From contig CM057157.1 of NCBI GenBank assembly GCA_029962745.1, positions 26,851,433 through 26,915,432 of the forward strand: DNA of 64,000 nt, read 5' to 3'. This DNA is from Echinometra lucunter (taxonomy: Eukaryota; Echinodermata; Echinoidea; Camarodonta; Echinometridae). Positions 29,800 to 43,084 of this stretch are shown here, piece by piece. Within the stretch, counting starts at the first letter, position 1, and each line of letters begins with the position of its first letter. Under the pieces are notes generated by a model, which had not been told where the DNA came from, did no database searches, and worked only from the letters and a program-made list of their open reading frames with translations. A program made the translations under genes and the position numbers.

Positions 29800-31440
29800 G
29801 ACACAGAATTTATCCAGATCACCCAAGCACTGACTTCGGTTAATCCACCTCGGCCCAACCTCACTAAAGCCGAGAAGTCAGGCCTTGCCAGTCTACGAGA
29901 GGATGAGTCCATTCAAATCCTCAAAGCAGACAAGGGTAATGCTAGGGTGGTGATTGATAAACAGAATTATGAGACCAAGATTCAGACCCTGCTAGACACC
30001 GGGAACTACAGGAAACATCCTAAAGATCCACGCCAACTGTTGAACGCAGGGTAATAACGGCAAGCTCCTTTGACTACAACGAAAAGATGCGTTGGCTCAA
30101 GCCCAATACCGCCAATTTCGAAGCTCGTCGGGCATTTGCCCGATACTCTTTTGGCAACCAAAGATCCACAAGCCGGACATTCCACTCACTGACCTATTGT
30201 GTCTACTAGGGGTTCTCCCACGTACAACCTGGCACAGCACTTGGCTGCGATCTTACAGCCTCTTGTTGGCCGGAGTGCACACCAAGTGACGAACTCCAAA
30301 CACTTCATCGAGCATATTCGTCAAATGACAGTCTCGAACAGTGGTTTCCTCATCAGCTTTGATGTTGAATCCTTGTTCACGAGTGTGCCAGTTAAGGATG
30401 CCTGCGCTATCATCCTGAACAGACTGAAATTTGACAACACCCTCCCATACAGGACCAAACTGTCTCGCTCAGAGATCTATGACTTGCTTGTGATGTGCCT
30501 CGATTCCACCTCCTTCAGGTGGCCGAGAGACACTTTCTACAGGCAAATGGAAGGGGCAGCTATGGGGTCTCCCTTGTCCTCTGTTGTCGCCAACTTGTTT
30601 ATGGAATACTTTGAGGAGACAGCACTGCAGTCTGGCACTCACAGGCTCAAAGTGTGGCTTAGATATGTGGATGACACGTCTATCAAATTCACCATGGAAA
30701 TGGAGAACCAGAAGGCCATCCCCTTTCTTGATACCAAGATCACGAGGACAGCACAGGGATCCCTATCCCACCAGGTTTACCGTTAACCTACCCATACTGA
30801 CCGTTACCTGAACTATCGTTCATACCACCACCCTTCTGTCTTGAGATCCATTAACAAGACATTGGTCAAACGGGCCCACGAGGTTAGTGACCAAACCCAC
30901 CTACGAGGGGAACTTGAGCATATCAAGCAGGTGTTGAAATGTAACAATTACCCCTCTCACAAGATTTCCACTGAGCTTCCGCCGCCGTGGTGGCAAACTG
31001 GAAATCAGCCTAAGTCGAGAGTAGTTCTCCCATACCTGGGACCAGCCTCTCAAAGGATACAGAGGATTTTGAGAGAGGTTGAAGTTGAGGTCCGCCATAG
31101 TTATTCAACTATAAGCTTCAATCAATCCTCAGCATTGACAAGGACAAGCGCCTCTCCCTGGAGTCTACCGTATTCCTTGCGAATACGGTAAGGTACACAT
31201 CGGCGAGACAGGCCGCTCGTAAAAGAAACACCAGGCTCATGGCCGGCGAGACGAAAGGACAAGTCTGCGATTATCCACATGCCCACACTTGTGAGCATAG
31301 GGTTTTGGGGGATGAACCCGAGAGATCTGCCATTGGAACTAGCCTGATTAGGAGCTTGACCTTAATATTAATTGGCTCTATAAAAATCGGCTCGATACAA
31401 ATCAATTCTTTATGAAGCCTGGGCTGGGCGAAGACCCGAC
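29800..31440 (+). pseudogene. Penelope-like retroelement: RT and GIY-YIG remnant
   Basis: Reading through frame changes, the segment encodes NLTKAEKSGLASLREDESIQ, then ILKADKGNARVVID, then FWQPKIHKPDIPL, then an open stretch at 30199-30786. That stretch has FDVESLFTSVPV (motif A), EGAAMGSPLSSVVANLFMEY (motif B), RYVDDT (motif C, both Asp kept) and IPFLDTKI. These are reverse-transcriptase motifs in the Penelope form. Near 31165-31215 another frame reads YRIPCEYGKVHIGETGRS, the start of the GIY-YIG endonuclease that Penelope-like elements carry. Stops and frameshifts at about 30050, 30190, 30786 and after 31200 show it is dead. Confidence 0.88.
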
Positions 31441-33800
31441 GGAGATGAAATTTTCGAAATTTTCATATATTTGATGATGTAAGATGGACTCCACGTCATT
31501 TCAGATCTAAAGTCGGCCCTAATTGTTTGGTCCAGAGCATGATTGCACTTCAAACTCAAACGTTAAGGTATTTTGAGCCTAATAATATCAGCAAAAGAAA
31601 CGTCATCGATCTCCATTACGATTGGAATGTTTGAAGGTAAACAATACTAAAATGCACTACTAATATGTACTAAATCTTGCACCTTGCAAAGACAGGTGAG
31701 CCACCTCTATACCCGAAGACGGGAGTCTAAAGCCACGCTTCAGCAAGCAAGAGAGAAAAAAAAGCACGACTTCAAGTCAATGGAAACAAAACTTCGTATG
31801 AACATGGCCTTGGTGTAGATAATCTGTCAAGATTGAAGAGCGCCATCAAACCTCCACCAACAACAAACTACAACCACTCATTCTCCTGTGGACGTTAAGA
31901 ACATGCTTACCAAACATGCTAAAACGTTGAGTGTGGGTAGGTGGTTTTCAGGACCACACTCATCTATAAGAATAATACTTGGTGTACCGTGAAGCCTTCT
32001 ACTTCCATAAATGTAAAAAATTCAATCTTTCTAAACAAATTGTATTAGTCCTTGACAAGGTAAATTGATTATGACAATTTTTCAAACACAAAAGATGTTT
32101 AATAAAAAATTGCGCAGCAAAAGATGAATTGACCCGTTTGCTCAGCTTGTGCGTTGTGGGCTATTCCGGATCTATCTACTCTTATTTCTCCCTTGGTCAT
32201 GTTGGTCGACAGGTATGAGGGCATGGAGGGAGGGAAGGTTAGGTCGTCTTTCCTCACGAAAATGGAACCTGCGAATACTTTTCACTTGTTCATTGTTTCC
32301 AAAATAGGCTGTAAGATGTTTGTGCCATGGTAGGCTATGATGGTTTAGAATAGCAACTCTTTTCTGGCGATTATTTCGATTTCATGTTTGCACACTATCT
32401 TTTCATTCCCCCAAGAAAATATGAAATAAACCATCCTGGCCATTGGGATTAAAGTACAATCAGTCGTCTTTTTTTTTTAAATCTCACTTTTGAGAGTTGA
32501 ATTTCATGGGTCTGAAGAAAAGCAATTATTACTAAAGAACACAAATAATGATATTTCTCAATTAGTAATTACGCGAGGTGGAATGATTGACATTGTTTTT
32601 TAATGAAGGTCTGTGATTACCGTGACCATCTTTAACCAAATGCCGGTCACTCGCGGCTTCTGACCCGTTTTGTCCATCTGCTGTACTCGGGGTTCTTTTA
32701 CTTTGAGATACGCATTAGTCAAACGTTCTGTACTGGTAGACACGACGGTTGAGTAACTTTGGAGTAATCAAGAATAATTCCTAATTTGATGTAATGAAGG
32801 TGTTAGGTACAGCTGGACAAACATGATCTGGCATATACCAACTGGATAAACATGAAAAGTGCAAAATGAATAAACATGAAAAGTGCAAACTGAATACACA
32901 TGATATCCTTTTAAGATACTACATGGCCTAATGAGTTATGACATAAATATCTCATGGCCTTTGTTAGCAACTGCATTATGGACATACATGCTTGAGTAGA
33001 CTAATCCCGAATTGAAACTGAAATTTTATACAATAAATCATGTAAGCAAAGACAAAGCCAGGCTTGACGTCAAAATTAAGCGCAAGCTATCACGAAAGTA
33101 TGTACCATTGATGACTGCTATGACATTTTTAATAGGAATTTAATCTCTAATTTCATACAGAACTGTTGGCTTTTGCTTCAAGCGAGTTATTAAAGCATTG
33201 TCTATCATGGCGTGTTTGTGTTGTATAGAAAATTAAACGTGTTTTCATTTTCGTTTTCAGTTTCGTTTTGTTGTGTTTTTTTTTCCTTCAAATTTAAAGT
33301 AAAGCCTAAGGGGTACTTGATCTGAATTCACCATAAAACATAGAGAGAAGGAAATGAGAGAGAGAGAAAAAAAAAATGATGGAAGATAGAGGCAGAAAAA
33401 ATACGCGTGAAAAAGGAGAGGAAGAATAAAAAAATTAGAGACAAGCCAATGGCAATGGCAAAAAACCCCGAAAGCTCAGGATCCTGGTGCAGTATTCTGG
33501 AAAAGGTTGTATCTCTTGTGATATTGTTTTATCCTTTCCATCAAAATAACATTTGCATACTGATTTTTTTTTTTTTACTTTTGTTGTAATTTTTGTTGAA
33601 AATGTAGAGTTTGAATGCAAAAACAGATACATCCATTCAAAATAAGAAGAACATATGTGCTATTTTTTACCATAACTTCAACATTATCTTTGTATGTAAT
33701 AACTAATATGTCATGTGAAAAGTATTATTCTGTACCATATGATGGTATCCTTACTTTAAAATGTTCAAAAATGGCATTTATCTGTTTTAGCATATAAACG
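31440..33800. other. No recognisable gene
   Basis: AT-rich sequence after the Penelope remnant. There are scattered A and T runs and a G/A-rich patch near 33340-33430. I support no exon, RNA gene or defined repeat here. Confidence 0.5.
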
Positions 33801-33809
33801 AGGCGCTGT

Positions 33810-34935
33810 TCTCTGGGGGGAGGGGGGGGGGGGGGCTGATGTCCCCCAAAATCGCTCAAGCCCCCCCCCCCCCTCCCAAATTTTATTTGACGACATAAGT
33901 GCAATTTTAACCTCATAGAGATTCTAATATAATGTCCTTGTATCGAAACCCGCATTTCAAAAAAGAGAGGAAAGAAGAAAGGATAAAGAGGAAAAAAGAT
34001 TAGGAAAAACCTGGGAGCACACGCTCGCTTCGCTCGCTGGCATTTTAATGATCTTAACCAATACCCGTTATATTACTCTTCTTAAGAAAGGAAACAGGTT
34101 TGTATCTTGTCTTGCTATCCAAAGTTTATGCTATTCTTCTACTCATTAATTGTTAGTTAGGCCTATATAACTGCAATGATTCTGGAGCGGCAAAGTTGAC
34201 CCAAAATAGATGAATTTTCAGGAGATAAAGGCCTGTTGACCATAAACCTATTCGCAATACCCTCTGTGAGAACACGATAAATATCATTATACGTTACTAA
34301 ATCACGAGAAGGGAGTAGTATAACCATGAAAACCCAGTCTCAGTATTTAAAAATAAATTCTAGAAACGAAACAAGATGTTTTCGATCAGCGATCACTCCA
34401 ATTCCAGCAACAGTCTATGACTGGATGTCATAACATTTTTGCAGCGACGTGTCTGACTATCCTCGAAATGATTCTGCATGGAGTGTACATGATAAGATCA
34501 ATTAGTGAATTTGTATATATTTTTTTTCGTTCGCTACGCTCGCTCATATAAAGAATTATTTGGGAAGGCAAACGAATTGGGCATGCAAGGGAGGTGACCG
34601 AATATAGGCATATAATGTATTTTGATATCGAAATGATGTTTCATTACATTGTGTTTTTCGTTGCTTGCTTCGCTTGCTCATAATTTTAGAAAAGTCTTAA
34701 AGTATAGTTTTGGATAGGAAACAATTTACTGGACCTCTGTGTGTGTGTGTGTGAGTGTGTGTGCGTGTGTGTGTGTGTGAGAGTGTGTGTGTGTGTGCGT
34801 GTGTGTGTGTGAGGGGGGTTATCCCCCTCCCACCTCTCAGTCGTTTTCCTCTAGCTCTGGCACATATCCTCCAAGCCCCTAGTAGCCCACCCCCCCCCCC
34901 TCCCCAAATCGTTTGCTCTAGAACCGCTCCTGATA
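33810..34935. repeat. GCTCGCTTCGCTCGC composite repeat, block A
   Basis: A long G run (about 33817-33833) and C run (33862-33874) on the left and a C run (34890-34899) on the right enclose spaced copies of the motif: ACGCTCGCTTCGCTCGCTGG near 34020, GTTCGCTACGCTCGCTCATA near 34529 and a weaker GCTTGCTTCGCTTGCTC near 34663. A (GT)n tract lies at 34737-34812. It belongs with blocks at 36660-39420, 52463-53043 and 53865-56640. Confidence 0.6.
34737..34812. repeat. (GT)n microsatellite
   Basis: GT units with a few GA and GC interruptions. Confidence 0.95.
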
Positions 34936-36194
34936 TAAATTCTCCAAATTTTGTTGCATCTTTGTTCACTCTGTGCACGAGTCTAATCTAAACATTTTGT
35001 AGGACGAGAGTTGTGTGTATGTCTGGACAGTCCAACAAACTAAAACTGTTACGTTTGCCTTTGGAGGACTAACACCATGTTCAACAAGTCTTCAAAGATT
35101 CCTGAAATATGGCAAGAAAAATTTGTTCAGAGTACCCCATGATACGACATTGTCTATCCGGATACTCAACCTGCCTGGACACACAGCAAGTGGGTAGGGT
35201 ATATTCTTTATCACACTTTCCACGGTGAGTACAACAAATTTTCACCATCTACACGATCTAGAGGCTATTGTATCTCATGATGTCGGCAATCTTTCCAACT
35301 CAGAAACAGATAATAGACGCTAGACCAGCAATGTGTAAATCGTGTGCGATCTCACGTAGAAGAAGTATGCAGAATAGGAATTGATGATTTCAAATGAAAC
35401 ATTGTGGCTTCATTCGCCATGAGCCATGTTCATCAATATTATACTTGTTAACGAATAGTGCATAATAACAGTAGGCGTAATGTATCAATGACGCCTGAAA
35501 TTGATAAGGTGTTGAAGAAGATAATATAACGGGAGTCCTTATAGAGACAAGACAATTTCAAGAATGCCATCTGACGACAAATTTTTTCGCTGAGTTACAT
35601 CCAAAAGATGTAAAAAAAATTGTCAAAGAAAACCTACGAATGTATTCCATGTATTCAGAATACTACCCTCGATACTTGCAACTCTCATGTTCTCTAATAT
35701 AAGGTAAAATAGACTGCTCTGATAAGGCAGCCCATAAGTTACAAGCTTAGCTTTTTAAATATATCCCCTCATATTTCACTAAGGATGTACTTTTTTTTAA
35801 AAAACACACTGAAATTGTATTTACGTTTCTCTGTGTCATATCGACTCTATAATTATTATGATGTTTACATTTTAAAGAACAATTTATGTTTATTATGAGT
35901 TGTCATAAAGAAACTGGTAATAAAGGTATCGGTGAATTAAAGTAAGGGGACTATGAAAAATATACTAGCTATATACTATACTTAGTCGTACTTTTATTCA
36001 AAGAGAAATTAATTACATTTTTATCCTCGTAATCATTCTGTGACTCAAATAATGATAAAAGATGAGAGAGTTATAACTACTGCTGAAATCAAGAAAGGAA
36101 TTATTCAGAAGCGGGTAGTTACACGGCCGGCTCCAACCATGCCAACTCGGATTTAATGCTTAAAACGATGGCACCGACTGAGTTTTCTATATAA
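34935..36194. other. No recognisable gene
   Basis: AT-rich sequence. A short open frame at 35015-35197 has no recognisable motif and no supported splice partner. Confidence 0.5.
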
Positions 36195-36570
36195 CACACT
36201 AAGAAAGCAGGTGCAAATTTGCACCCTATATGCAACACTGGCAGCACCTATTTGGGTGCAATCTTGCACCATACATGAAAAAGGTGCAAAAATGCACATT
36301 TTTGTTCTTGTTTGCACCCGAAAATGCCCGTTTTCACCCTAAAAGATGCAACTTTGCACCTTTTACGGTGCAGAAATGTTTGCGTTCAAAAAGGTGCAAA
36401 TTCGCACCTTCCATAAAAGGATACAACTCTGCACCTTTTAAGGTGCAAAATGTAGCTAACTGCACCCTTAAAGGTGCAGAAAGCTTATAAGGGTGCAAAG
36501 TTGCACCCAAAAAGTAGCTCCCAGTGTTGCATTTGAAGGGTACGAAATTGCAGTTTTTTTTCTTAGTGTG
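36195..36570. mobile_element. GGTGCA/TGCACC MITE, copy 2
   Basis: About 376 bp. Ends are ACACTAAGAAAGCAGGTGCAA and, inverted, CACTAAGAAAAAAAACTGCAA. The interior again alternates GGTGCA and TGCACC. It has the same orientation as copy 1, sharing AACACTGGCAGCACCT near the left end. Confidence 0.85.
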
Positions 36571-36659
36571 AATGTGCCCAAAGTGCTCAAATGTTATGTT
36601 TTGGAGCCCGCCATTTAGTTCTGTTGTTGTTGTTACGTATTTCAGCACAAAACGCCCTC

Positions 36660-39420
36660 GATCTTGTTCTCAAAGGAAAATGAAACCCTGGAGACAAGTC
36701 AGTTTTTATTAATGAAAAAAGACGATAATTTATAAAGAAGCAATTCAAAAATTTCATTCAAAATCGTAAAATCAGAAAGTTGTGAAAGTTTGAAAAGTCT
36801 TGATTTTATTTTCTGTGGCGATCCTCAAATGGGCAATATCACTTCAAAATGGCACGTTTTTGTGGACAACTTTCCATATATCTTGTACACAAAATTTCAG
36901 ATTTACTCCATTATCTCTCTAAGTGCAGCTCGTCTTTGTGATTTATTATGTTGTGTCAAACATTTGTGTCGATTTGTGTTCGCGGGTGAGGGAGGGGGAT
37001 TACTGATGCCGAATATTCTCGAAATATTCTCGACCACGGAGCAAAGCGACCGAGCGGGGAAAAGGTGTGGAGGTTCAAACGTGAAGGATATACTAAATAA
37101 GTGGGGGGGGGGGGGGGGGTAGGACCTGTTCTTGCTGTCCATATCTCTGCATTATTAGTCTAATCTACCGTTACCCCAATTAACCTCACAAAAATTGTTT
37201 CCATACAATATCACAGAGGTACATCCTCATTAATTTAATGAGAGCTTTACGGGACTTGAACCTTTACTTAGAGTATGAAACATCCCGTTTATTATTTTGC
37301 GAGGGAGCGAAGCGAGCGAGCGAGCCGAAAATTCCACTTTCTAGCTATAGATCAATCCCACAATGCAAGAGGGCAGTAACAATTCGACGTACTGCGGTAG
37401 GCGCTCCAGCTTTTATAGTACACAAGTCAATAGCGCGTTTTGTACATTCGTTCGATTTTTTTTTGTCTTTTTTTGACCAATTTATGCAGATTTCTTTTAA
37501 TATTTGCAATGAGAAATTATCAGGGAAGTTCAGGTCGCGGCTGTGGGGTGCTCAAATGCTCAACTTTGGAGAAATTTTAAAAATTGGAAGCTAACTGAGT
37601 GCGAAATTCACTCGCTTTGGCTCATGAAGCCTGTTTGTGTGAGAAGCCGTACTCCCTACACAGGTCTTCGTAAGCATTGTGAAGGAATTCGTTGCCAATG
37701 GGTAAAAACATCAATAGAAAGGACTTTGAAGTAAAAAAACATTACCATTATGTACTTTGGCGTAAAATTTAATAAGTGAAAACATGACTCTGAAAACAGG
37801 GTAAGACGAGGGCTCCCGTTTACTACGGCTTCTATGCTGCAATCGAACTTTTACTGACAAAACTAAGTTGAAAAACCATCGAAAGTACAAAAATACATCA
37901 TACCTTCATCTGTCAGATATGGACATTGTCTCACCTCTTCTACCCATGTATCCATGCTTTATTCTATTGATCTAGAATAAAGTAAATGGAACAATATCAG
38001 GGCATATCTCATGTCTTACATTCATTTTGTACACAGAGTCAATCGCGGTCAGCGCGCTTGCCCACCCCAGCAATGGCGTCGCCGATAGAGGGCCAAATAC
38101 ATAAACCGGAGGTGAAATTGGTCTATAAAAGATTTTTATTTTTTTGTCCTCAAAGTACACTCAAGTAATACAAGATGTTTGACTAATTTAGCACCTCGCT
38201 GGTCCAATTGTTACTTTCCTAAACCACCCTATTTCAAATATTACAAGTGAGGGAGGCGAGATAGGGGAAAACACACTCTTCTAGTGACGAAATGTTATTC
38301 TGTCATCAAATTCCACATATTGGTCTACAAAATATCTACATTACATGTTCGAGTGAGCGCATCGAGAGAGGAAATACAATACATTCTTTGATAGCCTCAA
38401 AGATATGTAAATAGTTTTAATCATCTAATTGGCTAATTGCCAAATACGATGCTTTTTGGTGCATCGCTTGCCATCTAAAACCATTTTGTTTCTATGAGCG
38501 AGCGAAGCGAGCTACCGGCAAAAACTCTTTCTTTCAAGTAAAATGTATAATTTCCACCAAAAAGATGAATTTTATGATGTACCATTTCCCTGTTTTCGAG
38601 AAAGGCTTTACGTCTCGCTGTAAAAATATTACAATATTCGGACATGTTGCTGAGTGAATAAGAGCGCTTGCCTCCTAATCTTGTTTCTTTGAGCGAGCGG
38701 AGCGAGCCAGCGAGAAAGGGCTATTTTTTTAATACTGAGAGCAGCTAGGTTCTGGTGTACTGATACTCCAATTTTATGATTTTAATAACGTACATTTTAT
38801 CAGCGTCCTCCTTTCTCATATTTGGTAAGATAGGAATAGGCTACAGGTCACAGGCCATTATCTCATGAAAATTCTTCTGTTATGGGTCTTCTTCCCGTTC
38901 GACTCCTTGCAGTTATATTATAATGGTACATGTGTGACATTATTTTGGATAGAACAACAAGATGCAAACCAGTTTCATTTCATAATAAACCCTGATAAAA
39001 ATATTAACTGGCATTGGTAATAGCATACTGTTTGATAGAAAGACAAAATGCAAACCGATTTGCTTTCATAAAGATAGCGTTATAACCTCATTGGTTCGGA
39101 TACTTAAAATGCGAGCGAGCGAAGCGAGCAAGCGCTAAAGACCATTTCCTTTCCTTTTGAAATATTGTTTCTTTGCTCTTTACTCTTTGTTTTTACTTTT
39201 TTCGAGGATTATATAGAAGGTTATAATTTTTTTCAGCTTTTTCATAGTGAATCATTGGGGGGATGATTGTACAGGTCATCCCCCTGACCAAAATATTGCG
39301 GGGATATATCCCCCTCCCCCCCCCCCCCCCCCGATCGATATCCATGGTTAAATACATTTTCCCATGATATATCTTGAGCTGTCAATATTCAACTAAGGGA
39401 AGTAGAATTTAAAGAAAACA
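36660..39420. mobile_element. GAGCGAGCGAAGCGAGC composite element, block B
   Basis: The left flank (36665-36960) begins AAAGGAAAATGAAACCCTGG and contains GGCGATCCTCAAATGGGC. It is homologous to the left arm at 53875-54140. A G run lies at about 37102-37119, a C run at 39312-39332, and ACATTTTCCCATGATATATC followed by TTGAGCT at 39355 matches the start of the right arm at 56349. Inside, GCGAAGCGAGC-type motifs lie near 37305, 38345, 38495, 38690 and 39112, spaced by AT-rich DNA. No reverse transcriptase or transposase is visible. The right end is uncertain. Confidence 0.65.
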
Positions 39421-40895
39421 TTAAAAGAACAATTGTCAGTATTTTCTCCTAAAATATAATTGAGCGTACAAAGAGTTAATCAACAGACAAACTACAGTAA
39501 CTGTAGAGACCAACAAGGCCGCAACATTATGATAATTTTTATCATCATTTCAAGGATTCAGTGCTTAACCAAACAGAGAGAGAGAGAGACACGCGCCTAT
39601 ATATTCCTATCTGCTTAGAATCTGAGAGAGGATCCTGTTCTGAGTTATTAATTTCTACCGTCGCTTCCGCCTTCGCCATCACTGGAATGGATTGCATACT
39701 CGCTCAAAATATCAACCAATAAGAATGGTCATAAGCTTAAACTTCAGCAAATGAAATATTTCACGAAGAATGTGAGGGGTATAAAAATCGTTAAAGCCGC
39801 GCCAGAGTTGCAGATGCTCGGTCAAATCTTTGTCGTACCGGTCGACATACATGTATTTCCACCAAGGTTTGCAGTACTAAAAGCTCAACTTATTTTCTCC
39901 TTCTGCCAAAAATCATCTTTTTCGAAGAAAGTGACGAGATAAAGAAGAGGAAATCATCATGGAAGTACCGGTAATGAAAAAATGTTGTTTTACCAACGTC
40001 AGGCGCGGATCTCTAATATGTGGTTACTACTCTCTGGTGAGTAATTTTATCTATTTATTTTTTTTTTTTTGGTTAAAATGTTTAAAATGTATGATCATAA
40101 CTTTTTTTCCTGTTTCCTCAGAAGTTTCTATGAAATTTATAATGCTCTTTAGTTCTTCCATATTTATCGTACTGCTCTGGTCCGTGACTTTACATTCCCG
40201 TCAAATTTAAGTAGGTTAATTACATTACAAATTACGATGATAAGAATTTGTGATGTATCACCTAGAACTCACACTAACACCTCGTTTCATTATTTGAGAG
40301 TTTTGAAATTCGAAAATATTATCACACACCAAGTACAGATGCAACCATCTCCTCCAACAAGTTTTGCACTCTGTTTAATTCCAGTTTTAATATCCAACAA
40401 GATCTGTGTCAGAGAGACATCCATATTCCTATAGAATATTTTATTGGCCCCAAACCTGGAACAACTAACATAATTCTAATAAAATCATGTCCTTCTCTTT
40501 ATACGTTTATTCGTACTATAGTCGACTATACGTTATAGGCCCAAGATATATTTTGTAAGAGATAGTCATTAGCTCGTATTGCCTTTATGTTTGTTGGTTT
40601 GGTTTTTTTTTCTGGTTTGTCTTGCCGTTTTTAAAACCCCTTTATTATTCTTTCTCTTTCTATTGATCTGTGTCATGACTGTAATATAACAAACTGTTAC
40701 GGCGATCAAACCACAAGTCATGTGCTTCTAATTATGGAACCTTGCCTCCTTCCTTAATTGTTTTTTTGACAATGTAAATTTCTTTTTTTGTGTGTGTGAT
40801 TATGAGAAGGAAATTGAATCCTGAATCTTGAAAATCTAGACATAGGATCCCCAAGAACAAATAACTCTAGGCAACGGGTTTAGTTGTCAAGAACA
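39420..40895. other. No recognisable gene
   Basis: AT-rich, unremarkable sequence. Open frames of about 60-80 codons here have no known motif. Confidence 0.5.
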
Positions 40896-41039
40896 TTAGG
40901 GAGCTTTCGATTGGCGACGCGAATCTTGGCAAAAATGTTGTTATGCGCATGCGCAAGAGAGCTGTTTCCAGTCCATCCTGCGTCCTCCTATTTTTCGAGA
41001 CGGTTCTGGGGCCAGTTTACCGTCCTCTCCAATTTCGCA

Positions 41040-42960
41040 ATGACAATGACAATGACAATGACAATGTGATTTTTATTTCCTCATGTCACCCGAAATGGGT
41101 ATTGGAGAAAATCACAAGTTTACATTTAGAATTAGTACAATAACTGGAATATTTTCATATTCATATACAGATTTAGATTCAGTAACAACTAAAATTAAAT
41201 GGATAAATATATGAAAAAAATACATGAATAAATAAATGAATAAATAGATTGACAATAAGTTAGTCATTTACAAAACTTAAACAAATATTCTCACAAGGTC
41301 CGAAAATTTTAGTAAACATGTACTGGCACAAACCAACTTATATACATTAAATCCAAACAATAACAAACAAACAACAAAAAACAGTAAACAAATCATTTAA
41401 AATGATAATAAACATTGCATGCTATAAAATCATGACTGTCGTATGATTATTGTATTTACTATGATACAATTATGTACGAATCGAATTAACTTGTCTACTT
41501 AGAACTGAAGTGAAGCATTATAATCCTACAAAATTTTGCTAAATTCATTAAATCTTTGACATTACCAATATTAAATACTTCATTCATCTTCAACGTGTTA
41601 GGCCTGTTTCTAAAATACATTTTCACGTATTTTCTTCTTTCATTGTTGAAAACAGAACATTCAAACAAATAATGATATTCATCACCAATTTTCTTTGAAT
41701 TACAAGTTGTACAATAACGGTCTGATCTATTTATTCTGTTAAATCTTCCAGTTACAACGGGAAGTCAGTGATTTGGACACCTAAACTTTGTTAAGGTACT
41801 TCTATAAGGGTCTGGTATCTTTAAGATATATGATTCTCACTTCAAGTCAGTTATAAAGATACGATAATTCATACAAATTGGTCTCTCTTGTATCGTTTCC
41901 CGCCATTTTGTAGAAGTATGTCGCTAAGTTAACTTGATATTTATTTTAAACCAATTCTTATCCATTTTCCCATATTCATACCACAAGTTCGACATCCCGA
42001 GAGAATTAAAGGCATTGGCTAACTTTGTGAGTAGCTGATTTAAAAAATTCTCAAACTAAGATGAAACATGTGTATGAGTACTTGTATTGTACTCAAAAAC
42101 ACTGAAACCAACCATAATTTGGAATGAAAAAGTGTAAGTTAGACGCATACGGCGATTTTATTATCCTCCGTCTCACGAGACAATCACTAAGAGGACCACT
42201 TTGCTTGAATTTGAAAATGCCGTTATGTGCCTCCCGCAGCGTGATACGCCAATACACACAGTACGGTAAGGTGAGTCATACGCGCATGCGCAGTCCTTAT
42301 GTCTATTCTGTGCAACCGACCCTCGTATATATTTCAAACATTGGTTCACATTTTTTATATTTAAAAATGCTTCCTGTGGACATTATGCTTTGAAACTTTC
42401 AGACTGGTATTTTCACACTATATAACCCTTATGTTTATCCCATTTTCAAGTAACAAAACAAGATTTTTTTAAATCATGATAATGTTAACCAATGTCTTTA
42501 AGCATTTGTTTAATTTTGAGAATCCACGGTGAAGAATATACATCTGAATCACTTAGTATTTTGAGGATGTTACAAGCAATTGTCGAAAGCTTGAATTCCT
42601 TTCCTGATATGGTTCTCATCCAGAAGCTCAGCATCCTTTCTGGTACTATTTCACGTAGATCAAATCTCCCCAGCTCACCCAACACCATACAGCATGTACA
42701 GTGTGCAGTAGTTTTGTTCAGTCCAAAGAGATTCTATATTTGGTTCAGTCGTAACAAGTGTTTTAAAAAACTGGCTACGCAATTTCTCTATTTGTTGAAG
42801 GTCTTCATATCCCCAAATCTCACAAATTTCGCGATACCCTTTTTGATCTCTTTTTATGACGCAACAATGCTTCACCTTTGTCCGCCCGCGCTTTGTATGA
42901 TTAACTGCGTCTTCATGAAATCTAAAGCAGGCAAAGTATATTTGTGATCTTCAGAACAGT
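41040..42960 (-). pseudogene. LINE family (CATTGT)n, copy A, 3' half
   Basis: The minus-strand copy ends at 41040-41066 in four to five CATTGT units. At about 41530-41760 it encodes VVTGRFNRINRSDRYCTTC, then KIGDEYHYLFECSVFNNERR, the C-x2-C-x9-H-x4-C motif at the C-terminus of this family. At 42500-42875 it encodes GELGRFDLREIVPERMLSFW, then ILKILSDSDVYSSPWILKI, the region just after the RT. It is split by the TTAA MITE at 42010-42497. The RT itself is missing, so the copy is 5'-truncated near 42960. Confidence 0.85.
42010..42497. mobile_element. TTAA-flanked MITE, copy 2, inside a LINE
   Basis: 488 bp, bordered by TTAA at 42006-42009 and 42498-42501. Ends are AGGCATTGGCTAAC and, inverted, AGACATTGGTTAAC. 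It matches copy 1 (10989-11478) in reverse orientation along its length. Removing it with one TTAA rejoins the LINE A sequence, so the insertion is younger than the LINE. Confidence 0.88.
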
Positions 42961-43084
42961 TTGAGAAAAGTAAAAACAATACTACCAAATACATATTTGG
43001 AAATACCTCAATAAAGCGAATCCTAAGCCCAATCATTGTGCTAGTGTATAAATTGAATCTTTCGAAGAATTTTTTTAATTATTG

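Noticed and set aside
34697..34991. Thr-His and Cys-Val rich open frames
   Set aside because: (GT)n microsatellite and homopolymer runs.
35015..35197. 60-codon frame with a possible acceptor before it
   Set aside because: No known motif, no splice partner and no support beyond composition.
36230..36648. Open frames of 86-104 codons on both strands
   Set aside because: They lie in the GGTGCA MITE and reflect its repeated TGCACC text. The same happens at 61973-62353.
42492..42947. 151-codon plus-strand open frame
   Set aside because: It is the shadow of LINE copy A, whose real protein reads on the minus strand (GELGRFDLREIV and onward).
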